Shown here in pieces: positions 1 through 7,781 of a stretch of DNA of 64,000 nt. The notes below the pieces were generated by a model that was not told the origin of the DNA, ran no database searches, and saw only the letters and a program-made list of their open reading frames with translations. The stretch is from Streptococcus parasanguinis. GTDB taxonomy: Bacteria > Bacillota > Bacilli > Lactobacillales > Streptococcaceae. Each line of letters begins with the position of its first letter. Within the stretch, counting starts at the first letter, position 1. The stretch covers positions 1-64,000 of the forward strand of contig NZ_JVEE01000044.1 of the NCBI RefSeq assembly GCF_001073155.1. Direction: 5' to 3'. The position numbers were made by a program, and so were the translations under genes.

Positions 1-2798
1 ACATGGCCATTTTCAAGCAATTCAAAGGTGAAGGCATCAGCTTCAAGCGTTTTTCCTTCCAATTTCTTAGTGAAATTAAATTGTGCTGTAGTTGCACCTG
101 GTGTAAAGGTATTATTGAACTCAGTATCTGTTGGAAGGGCTTTGGTTGCTGTAAGAGTATGACCATCTTTCGTTACAGTCACTGTCACCTCTGCCTTCAT
201 TGGGTCATAAGTTACCCCAGTAAGTGAACCTTGAACCTCACGTACGATGTACTTATGCGTTCCTTCTTGACCATTCTTGAAGGTAAGAGCATCAAATTTC
301 ACAAGTCCATTGGCATCATTTGTCTTCGTTTGAAGAACTTTTCCGTTTGGATCTGTTGAAGTATCGCTTGGGTCTACCAACTCAAAGCTAAATTCACCAG
401 CATTCAACTGACGACCTGCAAGAGCTTTAGTGAAGTCAAATTGCGCAGTGACAGGAGCAACGACATGGTTATTGAAAGTTGTATCATCTGTACCAGTTGC
501 TTCACCACCTGTTGATTTCATTTCGGTTTGGGCAGTTAACAAACCAGAGTCTTCATCTTTTGTTACAGTCACCTTCACTGCGATAGTCATATCATCGTAG
601 TCTACATCAGGTTTGTTCCCCTTCACTTCTTTAACAGTGTAGTTGTAGACACCCACTTGATCGAACGACAATTCGTTGAAGTTAATCTTCCCATCAGCCT
701 TGTTGGTCACCGTTTCATTAACATTGTTATAACCAGTCAATGTAAAACTGAAATCTCCTGCATTTAAATTACCATTTGAAAGTGCTTTATTGAATTCCAG
801 ATTTACTTTAACAGGAGATGATTTGAAGGTATTGTTGAACTCAGTATCAGCTGGCATACTTGTTTGAGCTACGTAGGAATCTCCGTTAGCATTTACCGTG
901 ATTGTTACGTTAGCTTTCATTGGATCATAAGTCATACCAGTTTCTGAACCAATGACTTCCTCAACTGTATAATGATAGGTCCCTACAGAATTAAACAAGA
1001 GTGGATCAAAAGTAATATTTCCCAAACTATCATTTTTTTGAGTGTCAACAACTTGACCCGTACTATCGTCAATCAAATTAAAAGTGAACTCGCCACGTTT
1101 TAAATTTCTTCCTTCCAATTGTTTCGTAAATGATAAATCGACCCTTGCTGGTTTTTTTGCTTTTGTAGCTGAGCCAGATCCTCCTGCCTTAAAGGCAAAA
1201 GTTGCTTGGTAACTATACTCTTCTCCATTGTTATAGGTGATTTTAATATCATTTCCGTGTTTTTGTTGCAATTCTTCAAGTGTAGGGTTCGCTGAAACAT
1301 TCTTCAATCTGGTCATATAACGAACGTAAATCATTTCATTCAGTTGTGCTATCTTGAATGAAAAACCAGACGAACTTGTTTTGATATTTTCTAATAATTG
1401 AATTGCATTTCCTTTAGATACCCACGGTGAAATTGACTGAACCTTTTCTGCTCTAAGAGCTTTTCCATTCCACAAATCCACATGATCGGAAGGAATATCA
1501 TCAGCATGCCCTGCTCGCCATGTTGCTTTTGTTTTATTATCAAACTCTGTTAATACTGCATCACCATCTTGAACCAATTCTTGATCATCTGGAAGACTAT
1601 CAATCAATTGGTAGTTGTTTAAAACCTGTGGAGCTACTAGACTTCCTGCATTTAAACGGAGGGTCCATCTGATTAATTCAGGATGTCCTGTTACTGCTTC
1701 TCCGTATTTTTCAACCTTTGATTTTGCTGCTGGTGTTGGAGCATTTTCGGGGCCTACTGTTACTGTAATCTTGGTTCCATTGAAATCTAGTTCTGTTGGA
1801 ACATTTGGTCTAACAGTTGATTTCCAACCTGTACTAATGTTTAACGTATAATTTTTTCCAAGATTATTTCTTTCAAAGTAATCTGTAAAAGTGGTGATCA
1901 CTTTGTTATTGATTGAATCCAAGAAAGCATTCCCGATAACTTGACCACCTGGTCCCGTCACATCATAGTGCAAACTTGTAGGAATTCTTATAGCTTCCGG
2001 AATATCAACCACCAGTTTATCATTGCGATTGATGGTTAAACTATCAGGCATATTCATGCGAATGACAGTTTCTACTGGGGCATACAATCCGTTACCATTT
2101 GGAAAATTCACCTCAACATCTGGATTTTGTACGGTAATCGTATCACCTGTTTTTACATAGGTTGTTGCACCACCTGATGAAGGCAGTTCTCTTTTAGACC
2201 GTCTTGATCTAGTTGTAGGTTGCACCTCAGTTTTTTTCTCGCTAGCTGCAGATGAAGAGGCTTCGGCATTGGCTTTTGAAGTTGGAGAAGTTGGAGAAGC
2301 TGACTCAGCTGGTGCAACACTAGTGCTAGCTGGTGTTGCAACTTCATTTGATTGTTTTTCAGTCTTTTCCCCTTTAACCACATGTGCAGGGGCTTCGGCA
2401 CTAGCTTGTGAAGTTGGAGAGGTCGACTCAGCTGTTGTAGTACTAGTTCTAGCTGGTGCTACAACTTCATTTGATTGTCTTTCAGTCTTTTCCTCTTTAA
2501 TCATATTTGCAGAGCTTTCGGCACTAGCTTGTGACGTTGAAGAGGCTGATTCACTCGGCGTAACACTAGTGTTAGCTTGCGTTACAGCTTCATTTGCTTC
2601 AAGACCAGATTCCTTGTGTCTCTCACCTTGATTTTCTTGTGTGACAACTGAAGTTTGTGAATCTGTATTATTCTTCACTTCGTCCGCAAAAACACTTCCA
2701 CAAGCAAAAAATAACGTCGATAATAAAACAGAAGCAACTCCGACAGAATACTTTCGGATAGAAAAACGTTCTTTTGTTTCAAAAAAATTGTGTCTCAT
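1..2798 (-). CDS. YSIRK-type cell-wall surface adhesin with pilin-like isopeptide repeats (3' end outside window)
   Basis: Open minus-strand frame of at least 932 codons running off the left edge, so the stop and any LPXTG anchor are not seen. The start ATG follows an AAAGGAG site. Residues 1-45 form a signal peptide with the motif FSIRKYSVGVAS, which directs septal export in streptococci. Residues about 66-165 hold three copies of a 41-residue Ser/Thr/Ala/Glu-rich repeat (exact 123-bp DNA period). Residues about 213-549 resemble the N-terminal immunoglobulin-like ligand-binding region of Gram-positive MSCRAMM adhesins. From residue 549 come three complete repeats of 110-120 residues and the start of a fourth, each opening with a strand containing FTK or FNK, carrying a central Glu (VEEV, VKEV or VREV) and ending in FNN. 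That Lys/Glu/Asn pattern is what self-forming isopeptide bonds in FctA/Spy0128-like domains use. The role is inferred to be adhesion; the ligand is unknown. Confidence 0.88.
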   Translation of the reverse strand, partial: MRHNFFETKERFSIRKYSVGVASVLLSTLFFACGSVFADEVKNNTDSQTSVVTQENQGERHKESGLEANEAVTQANTSVTPSESASSTSQASAESSANMIKEEKTERQSNEVVAPARTSTTTAESTSPTSQASAEAPAHVVKGEKTEKQSNEVATPASTSVAPAESASPTSPTSKANAEASSSAASEKKTEVQPTTRSRRSKRELPSSGGATTYVKTGDTITVQNPDVEVNFPNGNGLYAPVETVIRMNMPDSLTINRNDKLVVDIPEAIRIPTSLHYDVTGPGGQVIGNAFLDSINNKVITTFTDYFERNNLGKNYTLNISTGWKSTVRPNVPTELDFNGTKITVTVGPENAPTPAAKSKVEKYGEAVTGHPELIRWTLRLNAGSLVAPQVLNNYQLIDSLPDDQELVQDGDAVLTEFDNKTKATWRAGHADDIPSDHVDLWNGKALRAEKVQSISPWVSKGNAIQLLENIKTSSSGFSFKIAQLNEMIYVRYMTRLKNVSANPTLEELQQKHGNDIKITYNNGEEYSYQATFAFKAGGSGSATKAKKPARVDLSFTKQLEGRNLKRGEFTFNLIDDSTGQVVDTQKNDSLGNITFDPLLFNSVGTYHYTVEEVIGSETGMTYDPMKANVTITVNANGDSYVAQTSMPADTEFNNTFKSSPVKVNLEFNKALSNGNLNAGDFSFTLTGYNNVNETVTNKADGKINFNELSFDQVGVYNYTVKEVKGNKPDVDYDDMTIAVKVTVTKDEDSGLLTAQTEMKSTGGEATGTDDTTFNNHVVAPVTAQFDFTKALAGRQLNAGEFSFELVDPSDTSTDPNGKVLQTKTNDANGLVKFDALTFKNGQEGTHKYIVREVQGSLTGVTYDPMKAEVTVTVTKDGHTLTATKALPTDTEFNNTFTPGATTAQFNFTKKLEGKTLEADAFTFELLENGH
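2302..2600 (-). repeat. Three 123-bp repeats inside the adhesin
   Basis: The block beginning with GACTC or GATTC recurs at 2302, 2425 and 2548, exactly 123 bp apart. It encodes a 41-residue unit whose recognisable parts are KTE(R/K)QSNEV and SPTSQASAE. The copies are imperfect at DNA level. They make a flexible stalk between the signal peptide and the ligand-binding region. In-frame repeats of this kind commonly vary in number between strains. Confidence 0.85.
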
Positions 2799-3176
2799 TG
2801 CATAACTCCTTTAATTATAGTCACTATATTATTTCTTTGATTATAGCACTACTTAAAGATAATTGCAAATATTTTATGACAACTAATATTCTAATAGAAA
2901 CTGAGGCCATTGAAAGAATTATTAATTTATAGCCAACATTTATAAGAAATCCTGACAAAATATAAGAATCCCTTAGACATCTATTTCAACTATTGCATAA
3001 GCAATATGTCTTAATAAAAGAAAATGCCAAATAAGCTTCATCTATCAATATCCATCATATTCTATTTCAAAAATTCAGTTGTCCTCATACAAAAGTATCA
3101 AAGAATCAAAAGATATTAAGACGACAATCATATATCATATCAACTAAAAATTTAAGGTAATTAACTTCGTCGAATT

Positions 3177-3306
3177 GCAGCCATATTTGTAAGCGACTAA
3201 ATTCGCAACAACTGTGTCAATTGCACCAATTTAGTAAAAAAATCTAAAAAAGAACACCTTGAAAGGTGCTCTTTGTATGTATAGTAATTCTTTCGAATTA
3301 ACGTTT
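3177..3306 (-). repeat. Degenerate tandem copy of the rpsI 3' end and terminator region
   Basis: This stretch aligns with 3367-3502 at an offset of 190-196 bp. Shared landmarks are GCGACTAAA followed by TTCGC or GTCGC (3193 and 3384), a second terminator-like hairpin (3248-3274, stem AAAGAGCACCTT) and the 13-mer cgaattaacgttt (3294-3306 and 3490-3502). The 13-mer spans the rpsI stop codon. Read on the minus strand, this copy would still encode Ser-Lys-Arg-stop, the last residues of ribosomal protein S9. Either local duplication or the footprint of an element that once integrated at the rpsI 3' end would explain it. No integrase is present. Confidence 0.6.
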
Positions 3307-3434
3307 TGAGTGCAGTGGTTGCCATCCAATCAAACATCGCTTCGCTTGTTTTCTTGGGGCAACTGTGCATAGCATATCTCTACGCGACTAAAGTCGCTAG
3401 AGCTGTCCTAATTGCGCACCGCCAGTTCTCATAC

Positions 3435-3465
3435 AAAAAACACCTTGCAAGATGCAAAGTGTTTT
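3435..3465 (-). terminator. rpsI terminator
   Basis: On the minus strand the stem AAAACACTTTGCA, a short loop and the complementary arm TGCAAGGTGTTTT are followed by further T residues. It lies about 30 bases after the rpsI stop codon and is the expected end of the rplM-rpsI transcript. Confidence 0.8.
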
Positions 3466-3493
3466 CGTTTGTATTCTGCTGTCCAGTAACGAA

Positions 3494-3886
3494 TTAACGT
3501 TTAGAGAACTGGCTAGCTTTACGAGCTTTCTTAAGACCTGGTTTCTTACGTTCAACTTTACGTGAGTCACGTGTAAGAAGTCCTGCGCGTTTCAATGAAT
3601 CGCGGAAGTCTGGGTCTACTTGAAGAAGGGCACGAGCGATACCGTGACGGATTGCTCCTGCTTGACCTGCGTATCCACCACCTACAACGTTAACGAAAAC
3701 GTCGTATGAACCTACAGTTGAAGTAACTGCGAATGGTTGGTTGATTACCAAACGAAGGTCAGCGTGTGGGATGTACTCTTCAACATCTTTTTTGTTAACA
3801 GTGATTTTACCAGTTCCTGGAACAAGGCGAACGCGTGCAACAGCGTTTTTACGACGTCCAGTACCTGCATATTGTGCTTGTGACAT
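3494..3886 (-). CDS. rpsI: 30S ribosomal protein S9
   Basis: A 130-residue protein matching the whole of bacterial S9 (uS9): it opens with [18 protein letters not shown] and ends with the conserved basic tail [12 protein letters not shown], whose last residues reach towards the P-site tRNA in the 30S head. It starts with ATG after an AAAGGAA site, 18 bases downstream of rplM, with which it forms the usual two-gene operon. A hairpin terminator follows. A degraded copy of its last codons is found about 196 bp downstream. Confidence 0.98.
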   Translation of the reverse strand: MSQAQYAGTGRRKNAVARVRLVPGTGKITVNKKDVEEYIPHADLRLVINQPFAVTSTVGSYDVFVNVVGGGYAGQAGAIRHGIARALLQVDPDFRDSLKRAGLLTRDSRKVERKKPGLKKARKASQFSKR

Positions 3887-3904
3887 ACTTTATTGTTCCT
3901 TTCC

Positions 3905-4351
3905 TTAGATAAGTCCTGAAATATCAAGAACTTCTGGTTGTTGTGCAGCGTGAGTGTGCTCAGCTCCAACGAATACTTTCAATTTCATACCTTGAGCGCG
4001 GCCAAGAGTATTGTGTGGAAGCATACCTTTAACTGATTTCTCGATCAAACGTACTGCATTTTTAGAACGAAGTTCACCAGCAGAGATTGATTTCAATCCA
4101 CCTGGGTGGTTTGAGTGAGTGTAGTAGATCTTATCAGTTGCTTTTTTACCAGTCAATTTAACTTTTTCAGCATTGATAACGATTACGAAGTCACCTGTAT
4201 CAGTGTGAGGTGTGAATGTTGGTTTGTTTTTTCCGCGAAGCACGCTAGCAACAACTGCTGAAAGGCGTCCAAGAGGTACATCAGTTGCGTCAACAACGTA
4301 CCATTTGCGTTCTACTTGGCCTGGTTTAGCCATGAATGTAGTTTTGTTCAT
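3905..4351 (-). CDS. rplM: 50S ribosomal protein L13
   Basis: A 148-residue protein of normal length for L13 (uL13), with the family pattern [17 protein letters not shown] near the N terminus, [19 protein letters not shown] in the middle and a [12 protein letters not shown] segment. L13 is an early-assembling protein of the large subunit that binds 23S rRNA. The start is preceded by AGGAGAAATC. A Met seven residues later (MAKPG) is possible but less likely, because the RBS is correctly spaced for the first ATG. The gene heads an operon with rpsI and has a structured leader and a strong promoter. Confidence 0.98.
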   Translation of the reverse strand: MNKTTFMAKPGQVERKWYVVDATDVPLGRLSAVVASVLRGKNKPTFTPHTDTGDFVIVINAEKVKLTGKKATDKIYYTHSNHPGGLKSISAGELRSKNAVRLIEKSVKGMLPHNTLGRAQGMKLKVFVGAEHTHAAQQPEVLDISGLI

Positions 4352-4454
4352 GATTTCTCCTATATGAATGTCGTTTTTGTTTACAGGGCGGATGTTCCGG
4401 TCCGCAAGTTATTTGAAAGGTTCCGGGGCCTTACAAATGGGGTAAACAATACCG
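4352..4454 (-). promoter_or_regulatory. L13-type ribosomal protein leader (candidate)
   Basis: About 100 untranslated bases lie between the promoter and rplM. On the minus strand GTTTAC near the 5' end can pair with GTAAAC near the 3' end, enclosing a GCGGA/TCCGC hairpin and a G/C-rich arm (GGCCCCGG). This is the expected layout of the L13 leader found before rplM in low-GC Gram-positives, where L13 is thought to repress its own mRNA. Identification rests on position and hand-drawn pairing; a covariance model search would settle it. Confidence 0.65.
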
Positions 4455-4460
4455 CCTACT

Positions 4461-4490
4461 ATTGTATCAAAATTCTAAGATAAAAGTCAA
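4461..4490 (-). promoter_or_regulatory. rplM-rpsI promoter
   Basis: On the minus strand, TTGACT (4485-4490) and TACAAT (4461-4466) are separated by 18 bases, a near-consensus sigma-A promoter. Transcription would start near 4454. Confidence 0.8.
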
Positions 4491-4504
4491 CCGATTTGGA
4501 AAAA

Positions 4505-5368
4505 TTATTTGCGATTTTCTTTTCCAATGACAAATCCGATCAAGGAATTCAGGCCGACGTGGGCGGAGATGACTGGTCCAAGGGGCATCACGAGGACTTC
4601 ATCGATCCCTTCAAGCGCAAGCATTTCTTCCTTCAATGCTTCGGCTCCTTCTAGATCATTGGTATAAGAGACCAAGGCTGTGCTGTCACCGATATCCGCT
4701 TTGATCAGCTCCAGTAATTCACGGACAGCTTTTTTACGTCCCCGAACCTTGCTAATAGGGACTAATTTCCCTTCCGCATCAATCCAGAGAATGGGTTTGA
4801 TGCTGGCTAGACTTCCCATGATCGCGGCACTCTTTGAGAGGCGACCTCCACGCATGAGGTGGTAGAGATCATCAACGAGGAAATAAGTCCGAAGTTTTGG
4901 CGCTAGGTCCATGATTTCTTCTTTGGCTTCTGCCAATGAACGGCCTGCATCACGCGCAGCTACTGCCCGCATGACCAGATAGCCCTCTCCAATCCCAGCA
5001 GCCTTCGGATCGACAATCTCAATCACGGCTTCCGGATAGTCTTCTAAAACCAGGTCTCGTGCCATGACTGCACTCTGATAGGTCCCCGATAAAACTGATG
5101 AAAAGGCCACATAAAGCAGGGATGTTCCTTCTTTGGCAAATTGTTCAAAGGTTTCCTGAAATTGGCCTACATTGACCTGACTGGTTGTCGGTTTGGCTCC
5201 ATTTTTCATAGCTTCTAAAAGCTCAGGACTGGTCAATTGACCTTGGCCTACTGTCTGGTAAACCGTCCCATCTAACTCAATGGTCAACCCAAGAATGGTC
5301 ACCTGATGTTCCTTGGCCCAGTTCTGGTCTAAATCTGCGGTCGAATCGGTTAAAATAGCAAATGTCAT
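4505..5368 (-). CDS. DegV family fatty-acid-binding protein
   Basis: 287 residues, the usual DegV length. It starts [13 protein letters not shown], with the family's DSTADL motif, and has TSQVNVGQF, a [15 protein letters not shown] segment and an [18 protein letters not shown] stretch, as in other DegV proteins. The family binds a fatty acid in the cleft between its two domains. In Gram-positives, FakB proteins of this family present the fatty acid to the kinase FakA for incorporation into phospholipid. Whether this copy is a FakB cannot be decided from sequence alone. Its ATG overlaps the rae1 stop codon by one base, implying translational coupling. It lies between rae1 and the rplM operon. 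Confidence 0.92.
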   Translation of the reverse strand: MTFAILTDSTADLDQNWAKEHQVTILGLTIELDGTVYQTVGQGQLTSPELLEAMKNGAKPTTSQVNVGQFQETFEQFAKEGTSLLYVAFSSVLSGTYQSAVMARDLVLEDYPEAVIEIVDPKAAGIGEGYLVMRAVAARDAGRSLAEAKEEIMDLAPKLRTYFLVDDLYHLMRGGRLSKSAAIMGSLASIKPILWIDAEGKLVPISKVRGRKKAVRELLELIKADIGDSTALVSYTNDLEGAEALKEEMLALEGIDEVLVMPLGPVISAHVGLNSLIGFVIGKENRK

Positions 5369-5880
5369 TACTTGTCTCCCATCATTTCTTGTAATTGTCG
5401 CAATACTTCGTGATCGAGCGGTCGCATGGGTGGTTTTTGATCGTTGACCACTCGCTGCGCTTGATTGAGGTCTCCTTTGACGACTGCGACCCGTTTTTCT
5501 AACTCTCTAGCAGATACCCGAAGGGCTCCTTGAGCAAAGACGGTCCATTGCTCATTTAAGTCACTGGTCGCTACCGATACTTGGTGGAGGGGCGTGTTAA
5601 GCTCTGCCGCCAAGCGCTCGATATAGTCATCTGCCGTCTCATCCTCACCGGTAAAGACCACCTGAACATTGAACTCCTCATAGGTCTGCCGCACTCCTGG
5701 CATATACTGGGCATCAAAGACACAGATGACTTCGATCCCTTCAAAGCTAGCATAGTGGCTCAGTTTTTGCAGGAGGATATTGCGGGCTGCATCGAGCTTA
5801 CTTTTTTGAAAGAGCTGGCGGGTCTCCTGCCAAAAGGCAATCATATTATAGCCGTCAACCAATAAGATTTTTCGTTTCAT
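5368..5880 (-). CDS. rae1: Rae1/YacP family NYN-domain ribosome-associated endoribonuclease
   Basis: A 170-residue protein made of a single NYN (PIN-like) nuclease domain. It opens [16 protein letters not shown], where Asp and Asn of DGYNMI form part of the acidic active site, and continues with VICVFDAQ and [10 protein letters not shown], further conserved acidic positions. In Bacillus subtilis Rae1 enters the ribosomal A site and cuts certain mRNAs in a translation-dependent way. The gene follows rlmB by 18 bases and is coupled to the DegV gene. The cysS-mrnC-rlmB-yacP order of Bacillus is recognisable here, although mrnC and rlmB are separated by a carbohydrate module. Confidence 0.9.
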   Translation of the reverse strand: MKRKILLVDGYNMIAFWQETRQLFQKSKLDAARNILLQKLSHYASFEGIEVICVFDAQYMPGVRQTYEEFNVQVVFTGEDETADDYIERLAAELNTPLHQVSVATSDLNEQWTVFAQGALRVSARELEKRVAVVKGDLNQAQRVVNDQKPPMRPLDHEVLRQLQEMMGDK

Positions 5881-5898
5881 ATCATTGCCTTTCTAGGA

Positions 5899-6627
5899 TT
5901 ATAGTCGATTGCGAAAGACCTCATACATAAGGATGGCTGCTGCCACACTGGCATTGAGGCTTTGCACATGACCATTCATGGGAATGGTAATCATCTCATC
6001 GACTTGCTTTTTGATGTTGGCTGAGATTCCTTTTCCTTCATTGCCAATGATCAAGGCTAACTTGCCTGCCGTATTCCACTGGTGCGATGGCGTGCCGTTC
6101 ATGTCGGTTCCAAAGACCCAGAAACCCTCTTCCTTTAGCTTGTCTAAGGTTTGGCTAAGATTGGTCACACGCGCAATGGGAATGTGTTCCACTGCTCCGG
6201 TAGAAGTTTTAGAAACCACTGGGGTTACCCCGACTGCCCGGTGCTTAGGAATGATGACTCCTGATACATTGGTCGCATCAGCTGTCCGTAGGATAGATCC
6301 AAGATTGTGCGGATCTGTTAAACCATCGAGAATCAACAAAAGTGGGTTCTCTTCTTGGGCTGTCTGTTTCAGAATCGCTGCCAAGTCTGTGTAAGCAAAG
6401 GCTGCCACTCGAAGAACGAAACCTTGGTGAACAGCTCCTTCCGTCATTTCCTGCAGGGTTTTCTTTGGCGTCCAAGAAATCGACACTTTTTTCTCAGCTG
6501 CTAAGGCCTTGATCTTGTCGACATTTTTTCCTCGGAGGTCTTCTTGAATATATAATTTATTGCCTGTATTGGCTTGTAAAGCCTCGGTGACTGCGTGAAC
6601 ACCGTATACGATATCGTTATTTTCCAT
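5899..6627 (-). CDS. rlmB: 23S rRNA (guanosine-2'-O-)-methyltransferase RlmB, SpoU/TrmH family
   Basis: 242 residues from the chosen start, beginning MENNDIVYGVHAVTEAL. An N-terminal substrate-binding domain is followed by a SPOUT methyltransferase domain with the three SpoU motifs: LDGLTDPHNLGSILRTAD, LIIGNEGKGIS and IPMNGHVQSLNASVAAAI. Together these form the trefoil knot that binds S-adenosylmethionine. The predicted reaction is 2'-O-methylation of a guanosine in 23S rRNA. An in-frame ATG 14 codons upstream is rejected because a TGGTATACT extended -10 element lies between the two, and the upstream residues (NWPLPPFLWY) are not family-like. With the chosen start, transcription would begin at or next to the ATG, so the mRNA may be leaderless. 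Confidence 0.93.
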   Translation of the reverse strand: MENNDIVYGVHAVTEALQANTGNKLYIQEDLRGKNVDKIKALAAEKKVSISWTPKKTLQEMTEGAVHQGFVLRVAAFAYTDLAAILKQTAQEENPLLLILDGLTDPHNLGSILRTADATNVSGVIIPKHRAVGVTPVVSKTSTGAVEHIPIARVTNLSQTLDKLKEEGFWVFGTDMNGTPSHQWNTAGKLALIIGNEGKGISANIKKQVDEMITIPMNGHVQSLNASVAAAILMYEVFRNRL

Positions 6628-6633
6628 AGAACT

Positions 6634-6642
6634 AGTATACCA
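6634..6642 (-). promoter_or_regulatory. Extended -10 promoter of rlmB, possibly leaderless
   Basis: On the minus strand the sequence TGGTATACT matches the TGnTATAAT extended -10 element. Only six bases separate it from the rlmB ATG at 6625-6627, so the natural start point is the A of the ATG. No ribosome binding site is present there. Confidence 0.6.
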
Positions 6643-6668
6643 CAAGAAAGGAGGAAGAGGCCAATTCA

Positions 6669-6677
6669 TGATATAAT
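6669..6677 (+). promoter_or_regulatory. Extended -10 promoter of the ArAE-like gene
   Basis: TGATATAAT, a perfect extended -10 (TGnTATAAT), lies 46 bases before the ATG at 6724. There is no good -35. It is divergent from the rlmB promoter, 30 bases away. Confidence 0.6.
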
Positions 6678-6723
6678 GAAATCAAATCTATCTCAATGAA
6701 CAAACAGAACTAGAAAGGAAGCC

Positions 6724-7686
6724 ATGCCTCTTTTTCAACGAACCATCAAGCTCACCTTGGCCACCTGTTTAGCAGCTGCCCTTGCTTATGCTCTGGGCTT
6801 GACCTATGCCATCTCAGCTGGCGTCATTGCCATCTTGAGTATCTCTGATACGCGTCGCAGTACCATCAAGCAGGCCTACCAGCGCTTTATGTCAACCTTG
6901 CTGGCCCTTGCTATCGGAAGTCTCGCCTTTTCCTTTTTAGGGTTCAACCTTTGGGCACTGGGAGTCTTTATCGCTCTTTATGTCCCTTGCGCCTTTTTAT
7001 TGGGTTGGCAGATCGGCATCACCCCAAGTACGGTGCTGGTCACCCATCTCTTGATTAAGCAGTCTACTTCCTGGGGACTCTTGCTCAATGAACTTGCCCT
7101 CTTTTTGATAGGGACCAGCTTTGCCCTGCTAGCCAATCTCTATATGCCTTCGAATCAGGCTGCGATCGATCATTACCATGATGTGGTCGAAGACCAACTA
7201 AAGAAGATCCTTGGTCGTTTTGCGGAATTTCTTGGTAAAGGGGATGGTCGCAATGATGCTCGCTTGATCAAGGAGTTGGACAGCATCCTAAAGGATGCTT
7301 TAAATCTAGTCTATCTGGACCATTCCAACCACCTCTTTCACCAAACCAACTACCATATTCACTACTTTGAAATGCGCAAGCGGCAAAACGATATTCTGCG
7401 AGATATGGCAGAAAACGTCAATCGCTGTCAGTTGGCGGCGAGTGAAAGCATAATCCTAGCTCAACTTTTTAAGAAAACGGCCCAACAGTTAAGCCAGAAA
7501 AATCCTGCCCAAGATCTTCTTGATGATATTACTCAGTATTTGGCGATCTTCCGCGAACGCCCTCTACCTAAAACTCGTGCGGAATTTGAAACACGCGCCA
7601 CCTTGCTCCAACTCTTAAGAGACTTAGAAACTTTTATCCAGGTCAAGGTTGATTTTTACCAACAATTTCATAAGGAGTCGGAATGA
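6724..7686 (+). CDS. ArAE/FUSC-like aromatic acid exporter family membrane protein
   Basis: A 320-residue protein. Residues 1-145 contain about five hydrophobic segments in the pattern of the aromatic acid exporter N-terminal domain (ArAE_1, formerly DUF939), including AISAGVIAILSISDTRR, the most recognisable family motif. The remainder is a soluble, helix-rich cytoplasmic domain of the ArAE_1_C type. Members are widespread in Firmicutes; p-hydroxybenzoate efflux is known for the related AaeB proteins, but no substrate is known here. It is the only plus-strand gene of this neighbourhood, has its own extended -10 promoter and AGAAAGGAAG RBS, and converges on the GH13 gene with a shared terminator. 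Confidence 0.82.
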   Translation: MPLFQRTIKLTLATCLAAALAYALGLTYAISAGVIAILSISDTRRSTIKQAYQRFMSTLLALAIGSLAFSFLGFNLWALGVFIALYVPCAFLLGWQIGITPSTVLVTHLLIKQSTSWGLLLNELALFLIGTSFALLANLYMPSNQAAIDHYHDVVEDQLKKILGRFAEFLGKGDGRNDARLIKELDSILKDALNLVYLDHSNHLFHQTNYHIHYFEMRKRQNDILRDMAENVNRCQLAASESIILAQLFKKTAQQLSQKNPAQDLLDDITQYLAIFRERPLPKTRAEFETRATLLQLLRDLETFIQVKVDFYQQFHKESE

Positions 7687-7711
7687 GGATTTCCAACAAT
7701 CCTTACTATTT

Positions 7712-7758
7712 AAAAACGCATCTTATCACTGTTAAGAAAACATGATAGGATGCGTTTT
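7712..7758. terminator. Bidirectional terminator between convergent genes
   Basis: An interrupted inverted repeat: aaaacgcatcttatca on the left pairs with tgataggatgcgtttt on the right. Both arms end in A/T runs, so it can serve the plus-strand ArAE-like gene and the minus-strand alpha-glucosidase gene. Confidence 0.8.
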
Positions 7759-7781
7759 AGTATATTTGCTGATTTTTTATC

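Larger units (their letters stand above)
2799..3493. other. Non-coding stretch between the adhesin and rpsI
   Basis: No convincing gene is present in these 695 bases. The first 370 bases are AT-rich and hold the adhesin promoter region (RBS at about 2806-2811). The rest is a tandem imperfect duplication of the rpsI downstream region, listed separately, and the rpsI terminator. The only longer frame, on the plus strand from 3306, lacks a ribosome binding site and runs across both hairpin regions. Confidence 0.7.

Noticed and set aside
3306-3497. A 63-codon plus-strand frame in the gap before rpsI
   Set aside because: No RBS, crosses both duplicated terminator hairpins, and its composition is explained by the repeat.
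5899-6669. Upstream ATG for rlmB giving 14 extra residues
   Set aside because: The extra residues are not family-like and the promoter lies inside them.
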